64,000 nucleotides of DNA from Mugil cephalus (taxonomy: Eukaryota; Chordata; Actinopteri; Mugiliformes; Mugilidae). Of the stretch, positions 1-10,130 are shown piece after piece; the stretch's first letter is position 1; each line of letters starts with the position of its first letter. The position numbers were made by a program, and so were the translations under genes. Location: assembly GCF_022458985.1 (NCBI RefSeq), contig NC_061776.1, forward strand, positions 992,001 to 1,056,000. Direction: 5' to 3'. Below the pieces are notes generated by a model. That model was not told the origin of the DNA. It searched no databases and was given only the letters and a program-made list of their open reading frames with translations.

Positions 1-740
1 TGTGTGTTCCTCAGGGACGGTGTGAAGGACGATAGCGTCAGGTGGGACACGCCCCTTATCGGCACCTGTAGGTCAGCAGCGTCATGAGCCGCTAATGTGG
101 ACAGGTTGATATGTCCCGCTGTACGGTGTCAGTCTCTCACCTCTCCTGAAGCGCGTGGGCCGCGTGCAGCTCCGCGAGCCGTTGGACCTGGTGCGTACGC
201 GCAGTGGGTTCGGTCGCCAGGTATGTAACCGTCATAGGACGTTTGAAGGATGTTTATGGTGTGCAGTGTTAATGCTGATCTGTTGTAGGTCGGCGCTGTA
301 GTTGTAGTTCCTTCTTGTTGGCTGCTTGTGCGGCTTAGTGTTCTGTCTCACAGGTAACTAGTGCCTCCAGCTTTGCACCGTTAGCTGTCGAGTTGTTTTG
401 GCTGGATGTTTGGTTTGTTGAAGCTAGGCTCATGGCTGTGGTTGCCCTGCATTGCTTCTTGTCTCCATACTTGCCTTGTGGTCTGCTATTAGTAGTAGGA
501 GTAGTGGTGGTAGTACGGCCGCTCTGAAAATGTATAAACCCTATAAATGTAGTGATTACGGTAACTCTAGATGTGTGATGCTTGGTGGAAGGATGCTGCT
601 CCGCTCACATTTAGTCAGTGGCTTCCAGACATGATGTCCTTCCTCAGGTTGGAGATGACTTACTTTAATAACACCCAAACAACACAGCATGTGCAATGTG
701 AGCATGATCATTTCTGATTAAGTTGATGTGACCTATCAAT
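1..740. other. No gene recognised; CpG-rich start of window
   Basis: Positions 30-240 are GC- and CpG-rich compared with the AT-rich V cluster that follows. A stretch open in one plus frame (about 136-221) ends at a donor-like CAG/GTATGT, so it could be the end of an unrelated exon or a CpG-rich repeat. No family could be recognised. From about 740 the sequence becomes homologous to about 12960, which marks the start of V unit A. Confidence 0.3.
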
Positions 741-1107
741 AATGGAGTCAAATATAAAACACTGAATATATCATCTAAATAATTAATACAATCCGTGTAA
801 ACAACATGGATCATAAAGATAAATGTAGAATAACCTCGATGCAGAAACATATGCTCCCCTGTAGTTTTTACTTTGGATGTAAAATGATTGTGTTGTTAGT
901 GTCCATGGTGTTTAGTGTGTGAACCTTCAGTTGGTTTGTCATTGATGTGGATTTGCTGCTCATGTGAATCCTCCCACAGTGTTTCATTAGCAGCTGTAAC
1001 CACAGTGACTCTGATAAAACAGGAATTAGCAGAATCCATCTGATATGAAGCTGTGGTTTGAATACCACTTCCCTCCTCTTTGAAGAGTAGTCACATATCT
1101 GGGTTCA

Positions 1108-1146
1108 GGTTTTTGTACAGCCTCTTCTACACTTTGTATCACTGTG
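1108..1146 (-). promoter_or_regulatory. 23-RSS of V1
   Basis: On the minus strand: heptamer CACAGTG (1140-1146), a 23-bp spacer (1117-1139) and nonamer ACAAAAACC (1108-1116). Heptamer and nonamer are near consensus. This is a RAG recombination target that pairs with a 12-RSS on a D or J segment. Confidence 0.9.
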
Positions 1147-1759
1147 TTTCTAGAGCACAGTAGTAGAGAGCTGTGTCTGCCAGGGTTAGGTCTGTTATGG
1201 TCAGTTCAGTTGATGTAGACGATGTTTGGGATTTATAGCGTTTATCAGGAATGTGTTCATCTGAGCCACCTTTTCCTCTCTTCCAGAGAATAAACTGAGG
1301 AGCCTGAAGGTCAGAATGATGTCTGTACCAGTGAAGGTAGGCACTATCTCTATCTGTCTGATAGTTGCATGAGAGTGTGACAGATTGTCCTTCTCTTCCA
1401 CTGACTTCATCTTCATCAGGAGAGATTGTGTCTCCAGCTGTTAGTCCTGGAAAAAGTAGAGAACATGAAGCCATTAGACTAACATTGTCCATGAGGCTGA
1501 GAGGAGAAGACAGTGGAAAATGTCTCCTATACAGTGTTACTCTGTGGACATTCACAACAAAATCAACTGTACAACTCTGTCAGTTCAATGTAGAAGATGA
1601 TGAAAAGATGATTTTCATTGTATCAGAGCAAAGAAACAAGAAGAGTTGTGAAGTGCGGTCTGTATATCTGGTTAATGCAGCAGCTTCAACAAAACTTGAA
1701 TCCCTGTTCTTCAACTCACCCATAATGTGAGATAGAAGCAAAAAGAGGTAAAGCAACAT
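1147..1759 (-). CDS. TCR alpha/delta V segment, family 1, unit A (V1)
   Basis: Two-exon V segment read leftwards. The leader exon is 1720-1759 (MLLYLFLLLSHIM plus one base, donor GTGAGT). The V exon is 1147-1446, after a CCAG acceptor. The reading frame is open from leader to RSS. The first conserved cysteine is in TLSCNY, the FR2 tryptophan in LHWYRHH, and the second cysteine in ALYYCALE. The exon ends directly at a CACAGTG heptamer. A V segment supplies the antigen-contacting CDR1 and CDR2 after joining to D/J; the 23-bp RSS and the YYCAL ending fit TRAV/TRDV. No J or C segment is in the window, so alpha versus delta cannot be decided. It appears functional and is nearly identical in flanks and leader to the copies at 6311 and 13358. 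Confidence 0.88.
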
Positions 1760-1885
1760 GTCTTTGGAGTTATTAAAGCCAGACAGACAGCACATCAACA
1801 ATGTTCTTCCACCAGAGTAGAATGAGGAAGAAATAATGTCATTGGATGAGCTGATGATGTTGAGTGGGCGGGGCCAGTTACAGCT
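1760..1885 (-). promoter_or_regulatory. Putative promoter of V1
   Basis: Directly upstream of the V1 leader ATG, on the minus strand, are a CCAAT box (1841-1845) beside a CRE-like TGACATTATT (1831-1840) and a GC box (about 1866-1875, GGCCCCGCCC). The block is conserved upstream of all four family-1 leaders, including the one at 36.3 kb whose V exon is lost. The transcription start is unknown. Confidence 0.4.
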
Positions 1886-2065
1886 TGACTTCAACTCAAC
1901 CAATCAAATTCTTCTCTGCTTCAACAGCAGCTCTGTCTCAGATGTCAACTACTTCATTTCTCTGTTGTCTTTGTCCTCAGTCCAATGAGTCAGAAATCAG
2001 TGGTTGAACAGAGTGTGGCTCCCTCTAGTGGATGTTGTGGAGTATTGTGTTGTCTTTGCTCCAAA

Positions 2066-2103
2066 GGTTTTTGTTCAGAGTTTTGGTGTTTCCTGTCACT
2101 GTG
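2066..2103 (-). promoter_or_regulatory. RSS of V2 (22-bp spacer)
   Basis: Heptamer CACAGTG at 2097-2103, nonamer ACAAAAACC at 2066-2074, spacer 22 bp (2075-2096). Every family-2 RSS in the window has 22 bp here, one less than family 1. Confidence 0.85.
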
Positions 2104-2569
2104 GGCCTCAGAGCACAGTAGTACACAGCAGAGTCAGACACATGAAGCTTCTGGATCTTAAGATGAACCGAGTTCTGGACGATTTTAGCATCAATTCTAT
2201 CTCCTCTTGAAGGATTATCTTTTTCTCCAGTGTATCGTTGTAACATGTACTTTGGAAAACCATTCACTTCTTGTTTGTACCAGAACAAATGGTCAGTTCT
2301 TCCACTGGTCTCAAAAGTACAGTTGAGTGTGAGAGTGTCTCCTTCAGTAGCAATGACATCTCCTGGTGTCTGCATCACTTTGTCTTCTCCTTTACACTCT
2401 GGGGAAGAACAGAACATGCAGATGAAGAGATGAATCAATAAAGATGATTGATTCAAGGACAACAATCAGCAGCTTTAAATGTGTTCAAGTGTCTGAAGAG
2501 GAAACATGTTGAGCTTTCTATCTTACCAAAGAAAAGAGCAGCAAGAATAATCCACAGCCAATGTTCCAT
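2104..2569 (-). CDS. TCR alpha/delta V segment, family 2, unit A (V2)
   Basis: The leader exon is 2527-2569 ([14 protein letters not shown] plus one base, donor GTAAGA). The V exon is 2104-2398 after a CCCCAG acceptor, giving a mature start [15 protein letters not shown]. Visible landmarks are cysteine 1 in LTLNCTF, the FR2 tryptophan in LFWYKQE, and cysteine 2 in AVYYCALRP. The frame is open to the RSS. Compared with the unit C and D copies it has a different CDR1, CDR2 and FR3 start ([13 protein letters not shown] rather than EDRFDAELKDKS). It lies about 340 bp upstream of the V1 leader, so joining of this V to a J would delete V1. Appears functional. Confidence 0.86.
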
Positions 2570-2803
2570 CTGTACAACAAGGTTTAAATCATCAGGAGAA
2601 ACTAGCTGATGTTCAACATTCAGTCTGACAATTGTTCTCTTCACAGCAGCAGTTATTATTGACACAATGGTTGAACCCAGTGCACAAGTAGTGCACCGCC
2701 TACTTGATGATGTCGCCCTCTAGTGGAGATAAAAAGGCTTCCAGCAGCTTGTCAGTGTGTCAGCTGGTGTTTTTGTTCCCACTCTGGGTTTCCTGTCACT
2801 GTG

Positions 2804-2980
2804 GCCTCAGATCCCAGTCGTACAGATCAGAGTCTGTCACTGCAGCAGAGGAGATCTCCACAACAAATGTTGTTGAAACCAGAAGGAGTAATCAGAGCTC
2901 TCAGCAGGTCTGGAGTATCTGTAGGACAGAGTAACAGTGCTGCCTTCTAAACTGGACTCTTCAATGTCCTCAGCTCCTCC
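2804..2980 (-). pseudogene. TCR V pseudogene, family 3, unit A
   Basis: Read leftwards, the fragment opens with an acceptor-like ATTCAG, then FR1 and CDR1 (EGSTVTLSYRYS...), and FR2 breaks off after FWFQQ. It resumes, in a shifted frame, at an FR3 end (EISSAAVTDS). The first cysteine is tyrosine (LSYRYS) and the second is lost (YDWD where YYC is expected). Most of FR2 to FR3 is deleted and no leader was found. The RSS-like 3' end survives: CACAGTG at 2797-2803 and an A-rich nonamer near 2766-2774. The FR3 matches the body of the intact fusion segment at 7271-7868. Confidence 0.72.
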
Positions 2981-3828
2981 CTGAATCTGTCTGTCTCTCC
3001 TTCAGGGTTGGACTGGTTGACCTTTCACCCAATGTGGGCTGGTCCAGTCCACTACTTTTTTTCTAGTTATTATTTTGACGTGGCCTTTCATTCGGCCTAT
3101 GTGCTGCGGTGAAAGTTTCTTTATCTTCTAAATTCCCTCCAGTTGGGCCGGCCAGGCAGCCACTCATCACTGGCTACAGAAGGCTAGCAGTGTGTTGACA
3201 CGTTATTGGTTATTGTTTGCCTATGTTAATCAGTCATGGGCTGACAGGCTCAGAGTCCAATGACTGTGACAGTGCTGTCAATCACTACATAGCCAGGGTG
3301 GGAGGAGATGGGCTGCTGCTGAGCCAGTTAATGGGTAATAAGAGCATCTTTAGCCTTATTCACATGGGATTAGTTTCACCTGAGGATGTCCTGTGATTCA
3401 GATGTTACCTCCTACATCTGTGTTTCATGTGGTTCATTCACTCAGGATAAACAAACCCTTACTTTTACTCAAATTTGCGTTCAGTTGTTGTGGCTCTGCT
3501 ACTTTCCATCTCACTCAACTTTGTCAGAGACAAATTTTCTTTGCACAGCATGATGGATGATAAAAATATATTTTTGATACAACTTTTTAAGAAAGTACCA
3601 CTGACCTGGTGGTATTTACATGAGACTCACCTTTATAGATGAACACATTAATGATTTAATGGTTTCATCCACAGGCGAATAGTTCATAAACATCTTGACT
3701 TTGCTCTAACACCTGTCGAGACTTTGATTTATAGCACATCCTTTATAATCCTTAATGACAAGAGGCAGAAAAAAGCTGCAAATCAAACAAAAGTCAACAA
3801 ACAGTCGCTGTGTTATGAGAATTATGGT
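2981..3828. other. Spacer, no gene recognised
   Basis: This stretch separates V unit A from the gypsy relic. It has no long open frame with a recognisable family and no RSS. The part near 3050-3300 is more GC-rich than its surroundings and may be old transposon sequence, but its ends could not be placed. Confidence 0.3.
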
Positions 3829-6108
3829 TCAGGTCATTTTAGGTGTAATTTTTATTTTATAAACCATGGACTTGGACCATTCACGGATATGCACAGCATC
3901 TCCTTCCTGAAAGAACCGACGAGATGAGCCACCACGGTCATGATGAAGTTTCTGTGAGGCTTGTTTCTCTTCAATCCGTCTGGCAAGCTCTGGCTTAAGT
4001 AAACTGAACAGGTTCGGATCTGGCATTTCAGAAATAACTCAGCCGGTGTCCGTCCAGTCATGGTATGGGGTGTAATGCTGTACATGAGCAGGAAATTTGC
4101 AAGTCTGTGACTGAGTGGCAAAGGAGCCTTTCCCTCCGCCTCCAACACGTCCTTTCATCAGCACTTGTTTCAGAACTTGCACTGATCTCTCTGCAGCCCC
4201 ATTTGATGCAGGATGGTACGCAGGCACAGCAGTGTGTTTGACACCATTTCTCTCCAGGAACTCTGTAAATTCTCTCAACACCTGCTGCGGATCATTATCC
4301 GATACCAGCTCTATGCAGTCCATACGTAGAGAACAGGCTTCGCAGCCTGAGAGTTGATGGAAGACATGGGAAAAACTTCTGACCACTTTGAATGGCTATC
4401 GATGACCACCAGGAAATTCTCAGCAAAATCAATGTGAATTCTCTGCCACACTCTTTCCTTCTCCAGTGGTGCAGCGGTGCATTTTCTGGATGGTTTGGCA
4501 GATAGAGCAACCTTTCACCAGCTCTACAATGTCCCCATCACAGCCAGGCCACCACATGTAGCTGCAGGCGAGAGCTTTCATGCGGCAGATACCTGGGTGC
4601 ACATGATGAAGGTCTTCCAGTAGTTGTTGTTGATAACCTGGGGGTACGATGACTCGCTGGTCCCAAAGAACGTAGCTTTGTTCCGCCGACAGCACCTGCC
4701 TGCGTATGAAGTAAGGCTGCAGTGCTTCATCCTGCACATGACTGGGCCATCCATTCATTGTGTAGCTCCACACCTTGCTCAGTATAGGATCTTTTAAAGT
4801 GGCTCTCTCAATGTCTTTTGCACACACTGGCAGTTCCTCCAAGTGTGAGAAGTAAAAAATACCTCCCTCTTCTCCTGTGTTGTCAACTAAAGCTCTGGGT
4901 AGGCGAGACAATGCGTTTGCATGATCAGCTGATCTCCTGTACTCAGTATCATAGCTGTATGCCATGAGGATGAGAGCCCGGCGTTGCATCCTTAATGCTG
5001 CTAAAGTTGGAACAGCTGACTTTGGTCCCAGGGTAGTTAACAGTGGTTTTTGATCTGTGATGAGCGTGAATTTCCTCCCATACAAATACTTATGGGATTT
5101 CCTTACTCCAAAGATGGTGGCAAGTGCCTCCTTTTTGATTTGGGCGTATTTTCTTTAAGCCTCAGTTAAAGTCCCCGATGCAAAAGCCACAAGCCAATCC
5201 TCTCCGTTTTCCATGACATGAGAAATAACAGACCCTACTCCATAAGGTGACACATCACATGCAATCCGGAGTGGCAACTGTGTGTTGTAATGCACTAACA
5301 CCTTATTCTGCTTTAATAGTTGCTTTGCATCTTCAAATGCCTTAGCACACTCAGAAGTCCAAACCCACTTAGCCTCTTTTCTCAACAGGTTGTGTAGAGG
5401 GTGGAGGATGGTGGAGGAGTTTTGCAGGAACCGGCTGTAGTAATTAAGAAGACCTAAGAAAGACTTCAGCTCTGTGACATTTGTTGGCTCGGGCGCTTTG
5501 TTTATGGCTGCCACCTTTTCATCCATGGGATGCAGGCCATCCCGGTCAATGCGATGTCCCAGATACTCCACTCTGCCAAACTGACATTTGGACAGTTTTT
5601 ACTCTGACACCATGTTTCTCCAGGCGTGTGACACTTCGTCCAGTGTTTTTAAGCACTTCTCCTCCGATGAAGCAGTGGTGAGAATATCATCCAAGAAACA
5701 TGTCACATGGTCCAGTAAGGAACATAACAGACTGAAGAATTGCAGGTGCGCTGGAAACACCATAGCTGAGATGATGTTGTGAGTGTTGATCGTCAAATAG
5801 TTCTGACTCTTCACCTAAAAGCAGCTGCTGGTAGGCATGAGAGAGGTCAAGCTTACTGAATGATGTTCCTCCTGCTAAGGTAGCCAACAAATCTTCTGTG
5901 TTAGGTAATGGTCTGCTCTTCAATACACTGATTTATACTGACCTTGTAGTCGCCACAAATCCTAGTTGTTTTGTCTGCTTTTGGCACAGTGACTATTGGA
6001 GAGGCCCACTCACTTTTCTCAGTCTTTGAAATCACCTTCATTTTTTCCAATCTGTCCAGCTCCTTTTCCACCGCTTCCTTTAATGCTTAGGGAACTGGGA
6101 GAGCTTTG
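3829..6108 (-). mobile_element. Degenerate Ty3/gypsy retrotransposon pol
   Basis: Minus-strand pol remnants lie in the normal order. Reverse transcriptase is at 5600-5923 (KLDLSHAYQQ and a CFLDDI active-site box). RNase H-like sequence is at about 5155-5571 and 4900-5085 (YLGHRI, FLGLLNYY, FTLITDQKPL). An integrase zinc-binding region is near 4540-4640 and an integrase core at 4040-4390 (SDNDPQ, HPASNGAAER). Several stops and frameshifts interrupt it, and no gag or flanking LTR pair was found. Its right edge abuts V unit B at about 6110, which truncates that copy of the V duplication. Inactive. Confidence 0.85.
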
Positions 6109-6271
6109 CAGAGGATTTGCTGCTCATGTGAATCCTCCCACAGTGTTTCATTAGCAGCTGTAACCACAGTGACTCTGATAAAACAGGAATTAGCAGAATC
6201 CATCTGATATGAAGCTGTGGTTTGAATACCACTTCCCTCCTCTTTGAAGAGTAGTCACATATCTGGGTTCA

Positions 6272-6310
6272 GGTTTTTGTACAGCCTCTTCTACACTTTG
6301 TATCACTGTG
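6272..6310 (-). promoter_or_regulatory. 23-RSS of V4
   Basis: Heptamer CACAGTG 6304-6310, 23-bp spacer, nonamer ACAAAAACC 6272-6280. Confidence 0.9.
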
Positions 6311-6926
6311 TTTCTAGAGCACAGTAGTAGAGAGCTGTGTCTGCCAGGGTTAGGGCTGTTATGGTCAGTTCAGTTGATGTAGACGATGTTTTCGATTTAT
6401 AGCGTTTATCAGGAATGTGTTCTCTCCCACTCCAAGATTTAGCTCCTTTCTTGAGAATAAATTGAGGAGCCTGAAGGTCAGAATGATGTCTGTACCAGTA
6501 AAGATAAACACCACTTGCATCTGTCTGATAGTTGCATGAGAGTGTGATAGATCGTCCTTCTGTTCCACTGACTTCATCTCGTTCAGGAGAGATTGTGTCT
6601 CCAGCTGTTAGTCCTGGAAAAAGTAGAGAACATGAAGCCATTAGACTAACATTGTCCATGAGGCTGAGAGGAGAAGACAGTGGAAAATGTCTCCTGTACA
6701 GTGTTACTCTGTGGACATTCACAACAAAATCAACTGTACAACTCTGTCAGTTCAATGTAGAAGATGATGAAAAGATGATTTTCATTGTATCAGAGCAAAG
6801 AAACAAGAAGAGTTGTGAAGTGCAGTCTGTATATCTGGTTAATGCAGCAGCTTCAACAAAACTTGAATCCCTGTTCTTCAACTCACCTATAATGTGAGAT
6901 AGAAGCAAAAAGAGGTAAAGCAACAT
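6311..6926 (-). CDS. TCR alpha/delta V segment, family 1, unit B (V4)
   Basis: The leader exon is 6887-6926 (MLLYLFLLLSHII plus one base, GTGAGT donor) and the V exon is 6311-6613. The frame is open, with both cysteines (TLSCNY, YYCALE) and the FR2 tryptophan (LYWYRHH). Flanks and leader are almost identical to V1, but CDR1 (DASGVY) and CDR2 (KKGAKSWSGRE) differ. The upstream GC box found in the other copies is changed by one base here (GGGTGGGG on the plus strand near 7036), which might alter promoter strength. Appears functional. Confidence 0.87.
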
Positions 6927-7232
6927 GTCTTTGGAGTTATTAAAGCCAGACAGACAGCACATCAACAATGTTCTTCCACCAGAGTAGAATGAGGAAGAAA
7001 TAATGTCATTGGATGAGCTGATGATGTTGAGTGGGTGGGGCCAGTAACAGCTTGACTTCAACTCAACCAATCAAATTCTTCTCTGCTTCAACAGCAGCTC
7101 TGTCTCAGATGTCAACTGCTTCATTTCTCTGTTGTCTTTGTCCTCAGTCCAATGAGTCAGAAATCAGTGGTTGAACAGAGTGTGGCTCCCTCTAGTGGAT
7201 GTTGTGGAGTATTGTGTTGTCTTTGCTCCAAA

Positions 7233-7270
7233 GGTTTTTGTTCAGAGTTTTGGTGTTTCCTGTCACTGTA
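7233..7270 (-). promoter_or_regulatory. RSS of V5 with altered heptamer TACAGTG
   Basis: The nonamer ACAAAAACC (7233-7241) and the 22-bp spacer are normal. The heptamer (7264-7270) reads TACAGTG, with the first base changed from C to T. The CAC at the cleavage side is the most critical part of an RSS, so function is doubtful. Confidence 0.8.
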
Positions 7271-7868
7271 GGCCTCAGAGCACAGTAGTACACAGCAGAG
7301 TCTGTCACTGCAGCAGAGGAGATCTCCAGGTCGACTCCATTTCTCTCCTGGTTCAGTTTAGCAGTCAGTCCAGGGTGTGGAGGTTTTGCTGTCACCACGT
7401 TGGGATCTTTTGTATCAGTGATCAATAGAAGGAACTGAGGAGCTGATCCAGGATCCTGTCGATACCACTGGAGATCCTGAGCTTTAACTGAATAGTTACA
7501 GGACAGAGTAACACTACTGCCCTCTGATGAAAACACTTCAGCTCTGATGGCAGTAATATCATCTTCCAAGCTGTGACCTAGAGATGAAACAACATGTTAT
7601 ATCTACAGTCCTGTTCCACAGTCACATGTCCATCCTTTGAAAGACTCAGTGATGCTGCTAACAGTGTCGTCAACAGTTTTTAGTGATGAACTCGTCACAT
7701 CTTTGTAATGTAGAATGTGTCAAATGTTCAACATTGAACTCCAGCTCCAAGAAAATCCAAAGTGGACGAGTAATGCTTTGAAAGTGTCTTTGTGTTCCAG
7801 GTGTTGTTGTCAGAAACATACGTACCTACGAGAGCTGAACAGACCAGAATCACAGCCAGTTTTTCCAT
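7271..7868 (-). CDS. TCR V segment, family 3 body fused to family 2 end (V5)
   Basis: The leader exon is 7826-7868 (MEKLAVILVCSALV plus one base, donor GTACGT). The V exon is 7271-7577 (mature start HSLEDDITAI). The frame is open, with cysteine 1 in TLSCNY, the FR2 tryptophan in LQWYRQ and cysteine 2 in AVYYCALRP. The FR3 end EISSAAVTDS matches the family-3 pseudogene at 2804-2980. From about 7302 leftwards, through CDR3 base, RSS and 3' flank, the sequence matches family 2. The switch falls on a shared CAGAGTC, so the segment looks like the product of a deletion that joined neighbouring family-2 and family-3 genes. The coding part is intact, but the heptamer is mutated, so rearrangement may be poor. 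Confidence 0.82.
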
Positions 7869-8190
7869 GTTGACAGACGTGAACTGTTGGAACTGATGTT
7901 CAGTGTCAGTTAGTTGTGAGTGGTTGTGTGAGTTGTGTTTGGTCTGATGTTCACAGCTGCAGTCCTTCAGTCAGTAGGAGGAGACTAGTTCATTGAGCTC
8001 AGCACAGCTCTAAAGAGTGGTGATCTGACTTAGTGGAGCTTTAGTATCAGCTCCAACCAGGACATACACCCTCACTCTGACACTGCCTACACTCATTAAG
8101 CTACTTCATAGGACCCACATATCCAAGGTTAAATAGTCTAGCATCCACCCTGGAGACTTACACACAACAAGTAAGGCCCTACATCTCACT
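7869..8190. other. V5 upstream region and spacer
   Basis: AT-rich sequence upstream of the V5 leader. It should contain the V5 promoter, but no clear box was identified. No gene or recognisable repeat. Confidence 0.3.
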
Positions 8191-8410
8191 TTAGACTGAA
8201 CTGAACCCAGTGGAAAGATGTAATATCTGGAGTATTGTGTTCTCTCTTCTTGCTGTTGTAGCAGCAGCATTTTGAATCAGTGCCAGTTCTCTTATTGTCT
8301 GATTCTGGATGCCAGTAAGGAGTTCATTACAGTGGTCCAAGCAACAAGAAAGAACAACACAAAGGAGATTTTCTGAACCTTGTTTGGACAGAAACTTCCT
8401 CAATTTAGTT
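8191..8410 (-). mobile_element. LINE scrap, 3' end of RT-type ORF2
   Basis: The minus-strand translation (CNELLTGIQN, IRELALIQNAAA) resembles the conserved C-terminal block that follows the RT in L2/CR1-type fish LINEs. Too short to classify further. The next 350 bp, up to V unit C, show nothing recognisable. Confidence 0.55.
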
Positions 8411-8819
8411 TTTATCTAAGTTTCCATGATGATGAGTTTGATTCAGTTGTGATGTGAACACTGACACTTGTTACACTTGATACTTGCTCTATTTTAGATA
8501 GAGCTGCATTCAACACCACTGATCACAATGTTTAACTACTATCAGAGAGTAGAGAAGACACATTTACACAATAACACAACATTTCATCCTCACACTGACT
8601 AGTGTCTTTTAACGTTTCCATGGTTTATGGAAGTTTCTCTCACCACCTTTAGACACATGGTTCTGACCATGTGTCCATTTAACATAGTGAAGATGTTGAT
8701 GTTCTATCACCTCTACAATGGATCTCGAGCAGAATGTATCCTAACCAACCATGGAAGAAGTACAGAGTGTGGCTCCCTCTAGTGGATGTTGTGGAGTATT
8801 GTGTTGTCTTTGCTCCAAA

Positions 8820-8857
8820 GGTTTTTGTTCAGAGTTTTGGTGTTTCCTGTCACTGTG
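8820..8857 (-). promoter_or_regulatory. RSS of V6 (22-bp spacer)
   Basis: Heptamer CACAGTG 8851-8857, spacer 22 bp, nonamer ACAAAAACC 8820-8828. Confidence 0.85.
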
Positions 8858-9331
8858 GGCCTCAGAGCACAGTAGTACACAGCAGAGTCAGACACATGAA
8901 GCTTCTGGATCTTCAGAGGAACTGATTTGTCTTTGAGCTCAGCATCAAATCTGTCTTTAGGGAAATCTGGAGCATTTTCACCTCCTCCAACTTTATCACA
9001 GCGCAAAATGTACTTTGGAAAACTATTAACTTCTTGTTTGTACCAGAACAAATAGTAGTTCACGTCAGTTGTTTCAAAAGTGCAGTTGAGTGTGAGAGTG
9101 TCTCCTTCAGTAGCAATGACATCTCCTGGTGTCTGCATCACTTTGTCTTCTCCTTTACACTCTGGGGAAGATCAGAACATGCAGAGGAAGAGATGAATCA
9201 ATAAAGATTATTGATTCAAGGACAACAATCAGCAGCTTTAAATGTTTCAAGTGTGTGAAGATGAGACATGTTGAGCTTTCTATCTTACCAAAGAAAAGAG
9301 CAGCAAGAATAATCCACAGCCAATGTTCCAT
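8858..9331 (-). CDS. TCR alpha/delta V segment, family 2, unit C (V6)
   Basis: The leader exon is 9289-9331 ([14 protein letters not shown] plus one base, donor GTAAGA) and the V exon is 8858-9161. The frame is open, with LTLNCTF, LFWYKQE and AVYYCALRP present. CDR1 is ETTDVNYY. An extra cysteine follows FR2 (YILRCDK), which the other family-2 copies lack. Unit C has no family-1 partner; homology to the other units runs only from about 8758 to 9500. Appears functional. Confidence 0.86.
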
Positions 9332-9863
9332 CTGTACAACAAGGTTTAAATCAACAGGAGAAACTAGCTGATGTTCAACATTCAGTTTGACAATTGTTCT
9401 CTTCACAGCAGCAGTTATTATTGACACAATGGTTGAACCCAGTGCACAAGTAGTGCACCGCCTACTTGATGATGTCGCCCTCTAGTGGAGATAAAATGTT
9501 GAGTTCAACAGTGTGAAAAAGTGGCTTCCAGAAGCTTTGAAAAGAGCTAGAAAAGAAAAAAAGAACAAAATGCCGAATTAAAAGCACCAGATAAAAACAC
9601 AATAAAAAGTCAGAAAGAGCAGCTCTCAAACTGAATTAAAGACCAAAGAATCAAAATGAGTTTAAAGAAGGGATTTAAACCAGGCAGTGTCTGGGACAGC
9701 CTACAGAGGGAAACTGGTCCAGAGTGTGAGGGCTGCAGCAGAGAAAGAATGATCTCCTCTGAGCTTCAAGCTTGTTCTTGGGACAACCAGAAGACCTGAG
9801 TGACCTTAAGGGGACATGTGGTAGTAGGAGATCTCAGAGATATGTTGAAGATAGACCGTTCAG

Positions 9864-10130
9864 TCAGTCGCTTTCTCTAGATCTATAAAGACACAATGCA
9901 GCTCCTTCTGCCCTTCTCTCTACTTCTACATCAGCATTCTCAAGGTAAATCTCACATCTGCTCTTTCCCAGCATCAAACCATACTGCTGCTCACAAATGC
10001 TAACGTCTCCCCTTAGCCTAGCTTCCACTACTCTTTCCCACATCTTCATTGTATGGCTCATCAGCTTCATACCTCTGTAGTTCATCATCATCACCAGAAC
10101 ATTCCTCCTCCATTCCTCAGGCTTCCAGTC
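9864..10130 (-). mobile_element. RTE-like LINE fragment (RT)
   Basis: The minus-strand translation contains NYRGMKLMSHTMKMWERVVEA, the RT block typical of RTE-type LINEs, preceded in a broken frame by an EEWRRNVLV-like box. Only one RT block is present; dead fragment. The neighbouring 9500-9863 and 10131-10440 hold no gene that could be recognised. Confidence 0.65.

Noticed and set aside
1365-1730. Plus-strand open frames opposite the family-1 V exons, repeated at each copy
   Set aside because: They are antisense shadows of the duplicated V segment; their conservation follows from the V duplication and no independent gene features are present.
1580-1903. A 107-aa minus-strand frame spanning leader and upstream region of V1 (repeated at units B, D and E)
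   Set aside because: Only the last part is the leader exon; the frame runs through the splice donor and upstream promoter, so it is not a separate protein.
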